Under the pieces are notes generated by a model. It searched no databases and was not told the DNA's origin. It saw nothing but the letters and a program-made list of their open reading frames with translations. Positions 1 to 8,386 of a stretch of 64,000 bases of DNA are shown one piece after another (the first letter of the stretch is position 1; the number at the start of each line of letters is the position of its first letter). Location of the stretch: contig NZ_CP112866.1 of assembly GCF_026410085.1 (NCBI RefSeq), positions 3,719,001 through 3,783,000 of the forward strand, written 5' to 3'. The position numbers and the translations under genes were made by a program. Origin of the DNA: Pseudomonas quebecensis (lineage in GTDB: Bacteria > Pseudomonadota > Gammaproteobacteria > Pseudomonadales > Pseudomonadaceae).

Positions 1-1
1 G

Positions 2-1195
2 GCGGGTGTGGCGCTGTCGCTGTCGGCGTGGAGTTCGTTCATCGGTGCGTTTATCGCCACCTGTGGCATGGTGCTGTTTGCGCCGTTGCTGGCCAAGTGG
101 GCGATTGCCTTCGGCCCGGCGGAATATTTCGTCCTGATGGTGTTCGCGATTGTGTGCCTGGGCGGCATGGCCGGCGACAAGCCGTTGAAGACCTTTGTCG
201 CGGCATTGATCGGGCTGTTCCTCTCGGCGGTGGGCATCGACGCCAACAGCGGCGTGTACCGTTTTACCGGCGATAACATTCACCTCACCGACGGCATCCA
301 GTTCGTCGTGTTGGTGCTGGGCCTGTTCTCCATCAGTGAGATCCTGTTGCTGCTGGAAAAAACCCACCGTGGCCAGGAAGCGGTCAAGGCCACCGGACGC
401 ATGATGTTCAACGTCAAGGAAGCGGCGTCGGTGTTCGTGGTGAACATCCGCTGCGGTCTGCTGGGTTTCATCATGGGCGTGTTGCCGGGTGCCGGCGCAA
501 CCCTGGCCTCGGCCGTGGCCTACATGACCGAGAAACGCATGGCCGGCGCCAGCGGCAAGTTCGGCCAGGGCGATATGCGCGGCCTCGCCGCCCCGGAAAC
601 CGCAATCGGTGCCTCCGCCTGCGGCGCTCTGGTGCCGATGCTGACGCTGGGCGTGCCCGGTTCGGGCACCACGGCGGTGATGATCGGCGCACTGTCGCTG
701 TACAACATCACCCCCGGCCCGCTGTTGTTCCAACAGCAACCGGACATCGTCTGGGGCCTGATCGCCTCGTTGTTTATCGCCAACATCATGCTGGTGATCC
801 TCAACATCCCAATGATCCGTCTCTTCACGCGCATCCTCGCCGTGCCGAACTGGGCGCTGGTGCCGGTGATTGCGATTATTACCGCGATCGGTGTGTACGC
901 GGTGCATGCCACCACGTTCGACCTGTTCCTGATGGTCGGGATCGGCATCTTCGGCTATATCCTGCGCAAGCTGGACTTCCCGCTGTCGCCGGTGCTGCTG
1001 GGCTTTATCCTCGGTGGCCTGATGGAGCAGAACCTGCGCCGCGCGCTGTCGATCTCCAACGGTGCGCTGGAGATTCTGTGGTCGAGCCCGATCACCTTCG
1101 GTGTCTGGGTGCTGACGGCGTTTATGCTGGTCTTTCCGCTGATCCGCATCTACCGCAAACGCGCCCTGCAGCGTCGCGCCGTGGCCGATGTCTGA
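2..1195 (+). CDS. tctA: Tripartite tricarboxylate transporter permease TctA, 5'-truncated by window edge
   Basis: This is the large membrane subunit of a TTT-type secondary transporter, which takes up citrate-like carboxylates with a periplasmic binding protein (TctC) and a small membrane subunit (TctB). The frame is already open at base 2, and about 397 residues are visible against roughly 500 for the family, so the N-terminus lies left of the window. About ten hydrophobic segments are present. Two glycine/proline signatures of the family are visible: VLPGAGAT near residue 160 and LGVPGSGTT near residue 215. The stop overlaps the start of the next gene in ATGTCTGA, indicating translational coupling. 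The substrate cannot be read from this subunit. Confidence 0.9.
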   Translation, partial: AGVALSLSAWSSFIGAFIATCGMVLFAPLLAKWAIAFGPAEYFVLMVFAIVCLGGMAGDKPLKTFVAALIGLFLSAVGIDANSGVYRFTGDNIHLTDGIQFVVLVLGLFSISEILLLLEKTHRGQEAVKATGRMMFNVKEAASVFVVNIRCGLLGFIMGVLPGAGATLASAVAYMTEKRMAGASGKFGQGDMRGLAAPETAIGASACGALVPMLTLGVPGSGTTAVMIGALSLYNITPGPLLFQQQPDIVWGLIASLFIANIMLVILNIPMIRLFTRILAVPNWALVPVIAIITAIGVYAVHATTFDLFLMVGIGIFGYILRKLDFPLSPVLLGFILGGLMEQNLRRALSISNGALEILWSSPITFGVWVLTAFMLVFPLIRIYRKRALQRRAVADV

Positions 1196-2225
1196 GGTCA
1201 CCTTTAAACAGTGGTGGGGAACGCCGCTGGTCGGCCTGGCCGGCGGTTACCTGGCCAGCCTGATCGGCTGGCCGTTGCCGTACATGGTCGGCTCGTTGCT
1301 GGCGATCATTCTGGTGCGCTGCCTCACGCCGTGGCAGTTGGCGGAGATTCCCGGCGGGCGCAAATGCGGCCAGTGGGTAGTGGGGATCGGCATCGGCCTG
1401 CACTTCACCCCGGTGGTGATCGAGCAGGTGATGAGCCACTTCGGCCTGATCTTCTTCGGCGCGCTGGTCACCAGCCTGTCGAGCGTGGTGGGCGTGTGGC
1501 TGATGCGCCGCAGCGGTGAAGACCGCGCCACCGCGTTTTTCTCCAGCATGCCGGGCGGGTCCGGTGAGATGGTCAACCTCGGCGCACGCAATGGCGCGGT
1601 GCTCAGCCGTGTCGCGGCGGGGCAGAGTCTGCGCGTGCTGGCGGTAGTGCTGTGCGTACCGGCGATCTTCAAGTATTTGCTGGGGGGCGGCGCGCCGCAG
1701 TTTCATCCGGCACCGGTGAGTTGGGCGTGGCTGGCGTTGCTGTTTCCACTCGGGGCTCTGGTGGCCTGGGGTTGGCAGCGCCTGCGTCAGCCAAACCCGT
1801 GGTTGTTCGGCCCGTTATTGGTCAGTGCGACCGCCAGCGTTGTCTGGGATTTGCATATCGGCCTGCCCGACGGCGGCAGCCAGATTGGCCAATGGCTGAT
1901 CGGCAGCGGCCTGGGCTGCCATTTCAACCGCCAGTTCTTCCGTCGCGCCCCATCGTTCATGGCCCGCACCTTGATCGGCACCGCCCTGACCATGGTACTG
2001 GCGACGCTGGCGGCCGTGGGCCTGAGCGCCCTCACCCACTTGGACCTGCGCTCGCTGACCCTGGGCATGATGCCCGGAGGCATTGCCGAGATGAGCCTCA
2101 CGGCCGAGACCTTGCAACTGTCGGTGCCGCTGGTGACCGCGATGCAGGTGATGCGCTTGTTGTTTGTGTTGTTCCTGGCCGAGCCATTGTTCAGGCGGTG
2201 GAATCGTCAGCCGGAAACACTCTAG
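1188..2225 (+). CDS. AbrB family membrane protein
   Basis: A 345-residue integral membrane protein of the AbrB family (PF05145, named after a putative regulator of ammonia monooxygenase and unrelated to the Bacillus AbrB repressor). It shows two related halves of about 160 residues, each with a GxxxPYMVGSLL- or PWLFGPLL-like segment followed by a glycine-rich GMMPGG or SMPGG motif, as expected for the internal duplication. It overlaps tctA by eight bases, so it is co-transcribed and perhaps coupled to it. The biochemical function of the family is not established; the context suggests an accessory role in carboxylate transport. Confidence 0.85.
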   Translation: MSEVTFKQWWGTPLVGLAGGYLASLIGWPLPYMVGSLLAIILVRCLTPWQLAEIPGGRKCGQWVVGIGIGLHFTPVVIEQVMSHFGLIFFGALVTSLSSVVGVWLMRRSGEDRATAFFSSMPGGSGEMVNLGARNGAVLSRVAAGQSLRVLAVVLCVPAIFKYLLGGGAPQFHPAPVSWAWLALLFPLGALVAWGWQRLRQPNPWLFGPLLVSATASVVWDLHIGLPDGGSQIGQWLIGSGLGCHFNRQFFRRAPSFMARTLIGTALTMVLATLAAVGLSALTHLDLRSLTLGMMPGGIAEMSLTAETLQLSVPLVTAMQVMRLLFVLFLAEPLFRRWNRQPETL

Positions 2226-2253
2226 ACCCTCCCCGTTTTTAGCAGGCCTGGCC

Positions 2254-2946
2254 TTAAAGAGGCGGCAGGCGCCACTCAATCGGCGTCTCGCCGTTCTGCT
2301 CGAGAAACTTGTTGGCGCGGCTGAAATGCCCGGAGCCGATAAACCCCCGGTACGCCGACAGCGGCGACGGATGCACCGACGTCAACACCAGGTGCTTGGT
2401 GGCGTCGATCAGCTTCTGCTTGCTCTGCGCATGGGCGCCCCACAACAGGAATACCAGGTGCGGCTGGTGCTCGCTGACCACCTCGATGATCCGATCGGTA
2501 AAAAACTGCCAGCCCTTACCCGCATGGGCATTGGCGTTGGCGCGCTCCACGGTCATGGTGGTGTTGAGCATCAGCACGCCTTGGTCGGCCCAGCTCTGCA
2601 GATAACCGTGGTTGGGGATGTCGATGTTCAGGTCGCGCTTGAGTTCTTTATAGATATTGACCAACGACGGCGGCGCCGGCACGCCCGGTTGCACCGAGAA
2701 GCACAGCCCATGGGCCTGGCCAGGTCCGTGGTAGGGGTCCTGGCCGAGTATCACCACCTTGACCTTGTCCAGGGGCGTCGAGTTGAGCGCATTGAATATC
2801 AGCGGGCCGGGCGGGTAGATCTCTTTGCCGGCGGCATGCTCCTGGCGCAGGAATTCGCGCAACTGGGCCATGTAGGGCTTGTCGAACTCGTCGCGCAGGG
2901 CGTCTTTCCAGCTGGGTTCGAGTTTGATGCGGTCGCCGTCGGTCAT
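2254..2946 (-). CDS. ung: Uracil-DNA glycosylase (family 1)
   Basis: Removes uracil from DNA as the first step of base excision repair. The 230-residue product has the water-activating motif GQDPYHG at residues 68-74, with the catalytic Asp at 70, the uracil-binding Asn in LMLNTTMTV, and the DNA-intercalation loop [11 protein letters not shown] near residue 190. Length matches the bacterial Ung family. The gene stands alone, convergent with abrB and divergent from the downstream hydratase gene. Confidence 0.97.
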   Translation of the reverse strand: MTDGDRIKLEPSWKDALRDEFDKPYMAQLREFLRQEHAAGKEIYPPGPLIFNALNSTPLDKVKVVILGQDPYHGPGQAHGLCFSVQPGVPAPPSLVNIYKELKRDLNIDIPNHGYLQSWADQGVLMLNTTMTVERANANAHAGKGWQFFTDRIIEVVSEHQPHLVFLLWGAHAQSKQKLIDATKHLVLTSVHPSPLSAYRGFIGSGHFSRANKFLEQNGETPIEWRLPPL

Positions 2947-3043
2947 CGTTGAACTGTCTTGTAAAAAAAAGAATGAGGCGAACCCTAGGAAAGCCGACTC
3001 CGCTTGTCAATTGATCTGACACACCACCGGCACTTTCCCACCA

Positions 3044-3062
3044 AAGGATCATACTGATCCTT
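3044..3062. promoter_or_regulatory. Perfect 8+3+8 palindrome upstream of the hydratase gene
   Basis: AAGGATCA-TAC-TGATCCTT is a perfect inverted repeat ending 22 bases before the start codon at 3085. It has no trailing T-tract and sits where an operator or 5' leader hairpin would lie. I do not recognise the cognate regulator. Confidence 0.4.
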
Positions 3063-3084
3063 CACTTTCTCGATTGAGGTCACG

Positions 3085-4197
3085 ATGAATCTGCACTTTG
3101 AAGAACTGACCGGCAGCGGCGGCGCCCGTATCGGCATCGCCAGCCTCGACGCGGAAAAAACGCTCAATGCCCTCTCCCTGCCGATGATTCTGGCCCTTGG
3201 CGACCGCCTGGAGGCCTGGGCCAAAGACCCGCAAATCGTCTGTGTGTTGCTGCGCGGCAATGGCCCCAAAGCGTTCTGCGCCGGTGGCGAAGTACGCAGC
3301 CTGGCCCAGGCGTGCCTTGAGCACCCCGGTGAAGTGCCCGCCCTGGGCGCGCAGTTTTTCGCCGCTGAATATCGCCTCGACTATCGCCTGCACACCTATC
3401 CCAAACCGCTGATCTGTTGGGGCCATGGCTACGTGCTGGGCGGCGGCATGGGCCTGCTGCAAAGCGCGGCGGTGCGTATCGTCACGCCGAGCAGCCGGCT
3501 GGCCATGCCGGAAATCAGCATCGGCCTGTACCCGGATGTAGGCGCCAGTTGGTTCCTGTCGCGCCTGCCGGGCAAACTCGGTGTGTTCCTGGGCCTGACC
3601 GGTGCGCATATCAATGGGCGTGATGCCCTGGACCTGGGGCTGGCCGACCGTTTTCTGCGCGATGACCAACAAGATCAGCTGGTCGAGGGCCTGTTGCAAC
3701 TGAATTGGCAGGAACAGACCGCGATGCAACTCAACAGCCTGCTCAAGGCCCTGGCCCAGGAGGCGCAGGACCAACAGCCCGAAGCACAGTGGCTGCCGCG
3801 GCGTGCACAGATCGACGCCTGGCTGGACGTGGGCGATGTGCGCTGTGCATGGCGGGCCCTGAGTGCCCTGCGCGAGCATGCCGATCCGCTGTTCAATCGC
3901 GCCGGCAAGACGTTGAGTGAAGGATGCCCGCTGACGGCGCATCTGGTGTGGGAACAGATCCAGCGCGCGCGTCATTTGTCCCTGGCTCAGGTGTTCCAGA
4001 TGGAATACACCCTAAGCCTCAATTGCTGTCGCCACCCGGAGTTCGCCGAAGGGGTGCGGGCGCGGTTGATCGACAAGGATCAGACGCCCCATTGGCACTG
4101 GCCGGATATCAACACGGTGCCCGACGCCGTGGTGCAGGCGCATTTCAGCAAAGCGTGGGAAGGTAGGAATCCTCTGGCAGATCTTTCTGATTACTGA
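3085..4197 (+). CDS. Enoyl-CoA hydratase/isomerase family, 3-hydroxyisobutyryl-CoA hydrolase type
   Basis: A crotonase-fold enzyme of 370 residues, the length of the ECH_2/HIBCH subgroup and longer than simple hydratases (about 260). It has the oxyanion-hole segments (FCAGGEVRS near 75 and YVLGGGMGL near 120) and the HIBCH-type acidic pair in MPEISIGLYPDVG near 145-155. Members hydrolyse 3-hydroxyisobutyryl-CoA in valine breakdown, or act on related acyl-CoAs. The gene is monocistronic, so its context does not settle the substrate. Confidence 0.85.
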   Translation: MNLHFEELTGSGGARIGIASLDAEKTLNALSLPMILALGDRLEAWAKDPQIVCVLLRGNGPKAFCAGGEVRSLAQACLEHPGEVPALGAQFFAAEYRLDYRLHTYPKPLICWGHGYVLGGGMGLLQSAAVRIVTPSSRLAMPEISIGLYPDVGASWFLSRLPGKLGVFLGLTGAHINGRDALDLGLADRFLRDDQQDQLVEGLLQLNWQEQTAMQLNSLLKALAQEAQDQQPEAQWLPRRAQIDAWLDVGDVRCAWRALSALREHADPLFNRAGKTLSEGCPLTAHLVWEQIQRARHLSLAQVFQMEYTLSLNCCRHPEFAEGVRARLIDKDQTPHWHWPDINTVPDAVVQAHFSKAWEGRNPLADLSDY

Positions 4198-4200
4198 CAG

Positions 4201-4689
4201 CTATCTTCGGAGTTGCTTTACGGTAAACGAGCAGTTGTCCGGCTGGCGGTCTTCACAGATGTACACGTCCCGGCCGAAGGGATCCTCGACCAGGCGCCAG
4301 TGCGAAGTCGTGGTCAGCGAAAAGCTGTAGGGGCCGTTCTTCGCGCTGTAGCGTAATGCGACCGACTGGCCGCGATTAGTGCTGTAAATGCACTGTTCAA
4401 AATACCCCTCGTCGCGCGAGTCCCCCTCCTTCGGAATAAACACAGCGCCTACGAAACGCTCGACATAACCGTCGTACGGAACGCTGGGGCTGCGCCAGAG
4501 GGTCCTTCCATCAAGCGCCTGGAACCGGTTTTTTTCGTAGCGAACGGTCGATGGGTACGGGCACCCCTGCGCGGCGCTCGTCTGTATGACCGCACAGCTC
4601 AACAGCAGAAGTAGACAGGACATGGATCTGGTCAAAGGACGCCCCCAAAAGGCACTCACTATCCTGTGAGTGAAGGACATCCTGGGCAA
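4201..4689 (-). CDS. Small secreted protein of unknown function (possibly DUF3757-like)
   Basis: A 162-residue product with a hydrophobic stretch MSCLLLLLSCAVIQTSA ending at AAQG, which looks like a Sec signal peptide. The mature part starts CPYPSTVRY and carries four cysteines (CPYPS, EQCIYS, VYICEDR, DNCSF), suggesting two disulfides in the periplasm. The opening resembles DUF3757 proteins, but this is recollection. The true start may be the internal Met about 21 codons in. It ends three bases from the convergent hydratase gene. Confidence 0.65.
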   Translation of the reverse strand: MPRMSFTHRIVSAFWGRPLTRSMSCLLLLLSCAVIQTSAAQGCPYPSTVRYEKNRFQALDGRTLWRSPSVPYDGYVERFVGAVFIPKEGDSRDEGYFEQCIYSTNRGQSVALRYSAKNGPYSFSLTTTSHWRLVEDPFGRDVYICEDRQPDNCSFTVKQLRR

Positions 4690-4730
4690 AAAAGAAACCT
4701 GTTATAAATGACAGTCCCGATAAACGGTTG

Positions 4731-4758
4731 CAAAAAAAGCGGCGCTCTATGCGCCGCT
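4731..4758 (-). terminator. Rho-independent terminator of the repeat lipoprotein gene
   Basis: An AGCGGCGC / GCGCCGCT stem with a five-base loop, preceded on the plus strand by seven A residues, so the minus-strand transcript ends in U's. It begins about 16 bases past the stop of the lipoprotein gene. Confidence 0.75.
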
Positions 4759-4773
4759 GCTCATTCAGGACCT

Positions 4774-5154
4774 TCAGCGGTGACCGCCGCGGCCTTGTCC
4801 ATGATCACCTCGATGGCCGCGGTCGCCCCGGTCATAGCCACCATGCCCTCCACGGTCGCCCCAACCGGGGTTTGGATAAGGCCGGTAGCCGGCGCGCGGG
4901 CCCGCAGGGTAATAGCGTGGTGCCGGCTGGTAGTAACGCGGGGCGGAGTAATAGCGCGGCGCAGGCGTGTAGTAACGCGGTGCCGGGTAGTAGTCGCGCC
5001 GGTATTGATACACCGAACCGCCACCGTAGTAGTACGCCGGTGCAGGTGAGGTGTAGACCTCGGAACGGTAATAGCTCTGGCCTCCATCGTAATAAGGCAC
5101 GCAAGCGGTAAGGGTCAGACCGAGTAAAGCGCTGAGCAGCATTCGTCGATACAT
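4774..5154 (-). CDS. Tyr/Pro/Gly-rich repeat lipoprotein
   Basis: A 126-residue protein with a lipoprotein signal peptide (MYRRMLLSALLGLTLTAC, lipobox LTAC, Cys18). The mature part is of low complexity: imperfect PAPRYY units between about residues 58 and 88, then a His/Gly/Asp/Arg-rich tail with GGHGGYDRGDRGH units. Such tails are common in envelope lipoproteins of pseudomonads and may bind metal or polysaccharide, but no function is established. It has its own terminator. Confidence 0.8.
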   Translation of the reverse strand: MYRRMLLSALLGLTLTACVPYYDGGQSYYRSEVYTSPAPAYYYGGGSVYQYRRDYYPAPRYYTPAPRYYSAPRYYQPAPRYYPAGPRAGYRPYPNPGWGDRGGHGGYDRGDRGHRGDHGQGRGGHR

Positions 5155-5470
5155 GGCGGCCTCCTGGACCGCGAGGGAGCACCTTCAGCGACGCTGAAGG
5201 GCGGCATTCAGCTTTCACCGAATGACGAAATATCTGACATCAAAAACGGAATCTGGTGCGTTCCGGCAACACATTGATACATCTATGTCGACCGGCGGCA
5301 AGGCCGCCGAAGCCACGTCGCCAGCGGCTCCCACGGCGGCTTCAGCTTTAACGTTTCAGTTAATTTTGAAACACCGAAACTCTTCGGCTTACGATGATGT
5401 CATTATGATGTCGCGCAACGCCAGGGAGGCTCTAGCGTGCATCCTTCGCTAACATCCCCGGATTCGAGCC
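5155..5470. other. Intergenic region between the lipoprotein and chemoreceptor genes
   Basis: This 316-base divergent region is more AT-rich than its surroundings. It holds a near-perfect dyad CCTTCAGCG-A-CGCTGAAGG (5182-5200) in the leader of the minus-strand lipoprotein gene. A second inverted repeat, GTTTCA-N8-TGAAAC (5353-5372), lies about 100 bases before the chemoreceptor start. A 76-codon open frame at 5222-5452 has no recognisable protein features and I do not call it. No clear sigma-factor motif was identified. Confidence 0.5.
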
Positions 5471-7093
5471 ATGAAAATTTCAACCAAGCTGCTGCTTTCA
5501 TTTCTACTGTGTGCGCTGGTCACCCTTGGGGTCGGCCTGCTGGGTATCAAGGGGGTCGTTCGGCTCGCCACGGCGTTGGAACTGACGTTTTCCAACAACC
5601 TGGTGTCCGTGAGTAATACGGCGGCCACCCTTAATGGGCTGGTGGCGCACAACCGAGGTTTGTACCGCCTGATGGACGCCAGCCGAGGCGATGTGGCGCA
5701 GCAGGACCGCGACCGCGTACGCCAGGATATCGGCAACGAACTCAAGCGCAGTCAGAGCGCTTACGCCACCTACCGGGCAACCCCGCTGGAAGACGACGAA
5801 CGGGCGGCCGGTGACAAGCTCGATCAGATCTGGCCAACCTACATCAGCAGTGCCGAACGCATCATGACGCTGCTCGACGGCGGCAAGATCGACCAGGCCC
5901 GCGTGGAGCTCAACACCACCAACAACGAGCTGTTCCGCCAGGCGCGCGAACTGATCCGCATAATCATCGATTCCAACAACCGCCAGATCAAGGAAGGCGC
6001 CATCGCTGCCGAGCAACTGCGCGACAGCGCGTTGACGTGGATGATCAGCGGCATCGTCCTGGCCTTTATCATCGCCATCAGCGTGGGCGTGCTGATCACC
6101 CGTCTGATCACGCGCCCCATCGCACAGGCGGTACAGAGCGCCCAGCGCATTGCCGACGGCGACCTCACCCACGCCATTCTCACCGAGCGCACCGACGAAG
6201 CCGGGCAACTGTTGATGGCGCTGTCCGACATGCAGGGCGGTCTGAAAAGCACCCTGGTGGAAATTGCCAATGCGGCTGATCAACTGGCCTCGGCCGCCGA
6301 AGAGTTGAGCGCGGTCACCGATGAAAGCAGCCGCGGCCTGACCCGCCAGAACGATGAGATCCAACAGGCGGCCACCGCCGTAAACCAGATGACCGCCGCA
6401 GTGGACGAAGTGGCGAGCAACGCCGTATCGACCTCGCAAGCCTCGCACCAGGCCACCACCGAAGCCGAGGAGGGTCGCCAGCAAGTGGAACAGGCGGTGT
6501 CGGGCATGTCGTCGATGGTGCTGGAGATCAACGATTCGACGCAATCGGTCGCCGACCTGGCCAACCAGGTGCGCGAAATCGGCAAGGTGATCGACGTGAT
6601 CCGCAGCATCGCCGACCAGACCAATCTGCTGGCCCTCAATGCTGCGATCGAAGCGGCGCGCGCCGGCGAGCAAGGCCGTGGTTTTGCCGTGGTTGCCGAC
6701 GAAGTACGCGCGTTGGCCCATCGCACCCAGACGTCCACGGTCGATATCGAAAAAATGATCGGCGAAGTACAGGTCGGTGCCGATGGCGCGGTGGCGGCGA
6801 TGAACAAGAGCCTGACCTGGGCCAATAACACCCAGACCCTGGCGCAGAGTGCCGGTGAAGCGCTGCAGCGCATCACCGCCAGCGTGGCGAGGATCAACGA
6901 GCGCAACCTGGTGATCGCTTCGGCCTCCGAGGAACAGGCCCAAGTGGCCCGTGAAGTGGATCGCAACCTGCTCAATATCCAGGACCTGTCCACCCAGACC
7001 GCGGCCGGTGCGCACCAGACCAACGCCTCCAGCCAGGACCTGTCGCGCCTGGCCACCTCCTTCAATGTGCTGGTGAGCAAGTTCAAGCTCTGA
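5471..7093 (+). CDS. Methyl-accepting chemotaxis protein
   Basis: A 540-residue chemoreceptor. Domains in order: TM1 at 8-28, a periplasmic helical-bundle sensor (4HB_MCP type) at about 30-185, TM2 at 190-212, HAMP at about 213-265, and a cytoplasmic signalling domain. The hairpin tip, with the strongly conserved [18 protein letters not shown] segment, lies near 380-400. It would relay ligand binding to CheA/CheW. No C-terminal CheR-tethering pentapeptide is visible. It is transcribed alone; the ligand is unknown. Confidence 0.95.
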   Translation: MKISTKLLLSFLLCALVTLGVGLLGIKGVVRLATALELTFSNNLVSVSNTAATLNGLVAHNRGLYRLMDASRGDVAQQDRDRVRQDIGNELKRSQSAYATYRATPLEDDERAAGDKLDQIWPTYISSAERIMTLLDGGKIDQARVELNTTNNELFRQARELIRIIIDSNNRQIKEGAIAAEQLRDSALTWMISGIVLAFIIAISVGVLITRLITRPIAQAVQSAQRIADGDLTHAILTERTDEAGQLLMALSDMQGGLKSTLVEIANAADQLASAAEELSAVTDESSRGLTRQNDEIQQAATAVNQMTAAVDEVASNAVSTSQASHQATTEAEEGRQQVEQAVSGMSSMVLEINDSTQSVADLANQVREIGKVIDVIRSIADQTNLLALNAAIEAARAGEQGRGFAVVADEVRALAHRTQTSTVDIEKMIGEVQVGADGAVAAMNKSLTWANNTQTLAQSAGEALQRITASVARINERNLVIASASEEQAQVAREVDRNLLNIQDLSTQTAAGAHQTNASSQDLSRLATSFNVLVSKFKL

Positions 7094-7177
7094 GTAGCCG
7101 ACGCAAGGTCGGCCCTGTATCGTGCAAGGCACGCCGGAATTGACCGGCTCCTTGCCCGATACCGTCTGAACCCACCG

Positions 7178-7390
7178 ATGACCACGCCCACCCTCTGCCC
7201 CGCCTGTGGTGCCCGCAACGACTGCGCCCTGGCCGACCCACGCCGCGTTGACCAGCCCTGCTGGTGTTACAGCGTCACCATCGATCCGGCAGTGCTCCAA
7301 GCCTTGCCCGATGCACTGCGCAACCAGGCCTGCCTGTGCCCGCGCTGCGCCCAGGTCGACCAGCAACTGCGCGACGCCGGCCCGTCCTGA
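7178..7390 (+). CDS. Cysteine-rich CWC family protein
   Basis: A 70-residue protein with eight cysteines as CPAC, C, CWC and CLCPRC, the pattern of the short cysteine-rich CWC family, probably a zinc-binding fold. Its stop overlaps the start of the next gene in TGATG (shared A at 7390), so it is coupled to the pseudouridine synthase gene. This pairing suggests a minor role linked to RNA modification or metal use, but no function is known. Confidence 0.85.
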   Translation: MTTPTLCPACGARNDCALADPRRVDQPCWCYSVTIDPAVLQALPDALRNQACLCPRCAQVDQQLRDAGPS

Positions 7391-8082
7391 TGCGTGTCGA
7401 TCGTTTCCTCAGCAACCTGCCGCGCTTCAATCGCCAGCAAGTGCGCCTGCTGCTGGTGGAACGCCGGATCAGCGTCGACGGCGTGGCCGTCAGCGATCCC
7501 CATCATGACGTGCGCGAATTCAGCCGGGTGTGCGTGGACGGGCAAGTGCTGCAGGCGGGCAGACCGGCGCGTTATTTCATGCTGCACAAGCCCAAGGGTT
7601 GCGTGAGTGCGACGGCGGACGCCCGACATCCGACCGTGCTCGACTGGCTGGACGAGCCGGATAAAGGCGAGCTGCATATCGCCGGGCGGCTGGACTTCAA
7701 TACCACCGGTTTGCTGGTGATCACCAACGACGGCCAATGGTCGCGCCGCCTGACGCAACCGCAGACCAAGTTGCCCAAGGTGTATCGGGTCCACACCCAA
7801 CAGGACATCGGCCCTGAGTACGCGGCGACGTTCGCCGCCGGCCTGTACTTTGCTTTCGAAGACCTCACCACCCAGCCCGCCGAGCTGGTGTTGCTGGGAC
7901 CGAGGATTGCACGCTTGAGCATCGTCGAAGGCCGCTACCATCAGGTCAAACGGATGTTCGGGCATTTCGATAATAAAGTGATCGATCTGCACCGCGAGCG
8001 CATGGGGCCGCTGGAGCTGGATGCGACGCTCGCGCCGGGCGAGTATCGGGCATTGACCGACGCGGAAATCCGCCAGGTCTGA
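7390..8082 (+). CDS. rsuA: 16S rRNA pseudouridine synthase, RsuA type
   Basis: A 230-residue enzyme expected to convert U516 of 16S rRNA to pseudouridine. An N-terminal S4 RNA-binding domain (about 1-58, MRVDRFLSNLPRFNRQQV) precedes the catalytic domain with GRLDFNTTGLL, whose nucleophile is Asp102, and later EGRYHQVKRMFGHF. The ATG at 7390 is chosen over upstream in-frame codons because it starts exactly at the S4 domain and overlaps the previous stop. RsuA is the best fit among RsuA/RluB/RluE/RluF, though paralogue assignment is by recollection. Confidence 0.87.
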   Translation: MRVDRFLSNLPRFNRQQVRLLLVERRISVDGVAVSDPHHDVREFSRVCVDGQVLQAGRPARYFMLHKPKGCVSATADARHPTVLDWLDEPDKGELHIAGRLDFNTTGLLVITNDGQWSRRLTQPQTKLPKVYRVHTQQDIGPEYAATFAAGLYFAFEDLTTQPAELVLLGPRIARLSIVEGRYHQVKRMFGHFDNKVIDLHRERMGPLELDATLAPGEYRALTDAEIRQV

Positions 8083-8386
8083 CCACCGTTCAGCCGGTGC
8101 AGGCAAAAACCGGTTCGAGCGCCTTGCGGCATCCCGGGTCTGCTGCTTGAATCACCACGTCAGCCGCACTATGACTGATGAGTCGCCTATAACCTCCAAG
8201 ACCTACCTTGCCCCGCCCGCGCTTGATCCACGGGCCTTCCAGGCAAACCGCCCGCCATAACAACACCCGCCGGCCAGCCGTTATCGGACCGACATGGGCC
8301 CTCCTTTTCCAGGCGTATGCCTGCCTGTCACAAAGCGCGTGCAGAGTGTTCTGCGCGCCCTACCCGCTTGCCAGGAGTCTTACGAC
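8083..8386. other. Intergenic region upstream of phaG
   Basis: Between the pseudouridine synthase stop and phaG lie 304 bases with no convincing gene. The first 40 bases contain a weak AACCGGTT palindrome. The region is rich in short C-runs. I found no clear sigma-54, AlgU or PsrA motif, and the phaG promoter cannot be placed by eye. Confidence 0.4.

Noticed and set aside
4830..5060. Apparent tandem DNA repeats that could suggest a CRISPR-like array
   Set aside because: The repeats are short, in frame and encode PAPRYY units of the lipoprotein. There are no spacers, leader or cas genes.
5222..5452. A 76-codon open frame in the lipoprotein-chemoreceptor gap
   Set aside because: It has no ribosome-binding site, no protein family features, and an Ala/Ser/Thr-biased composition. 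It looks like chance openness.
5504..7366. A 620-codon minus-strand open frame opposite the chemoreceptor
   Set aside because: The plus strand encodes a complete chemoreceptor with all domains. The antisense frame has no recognisable motif.
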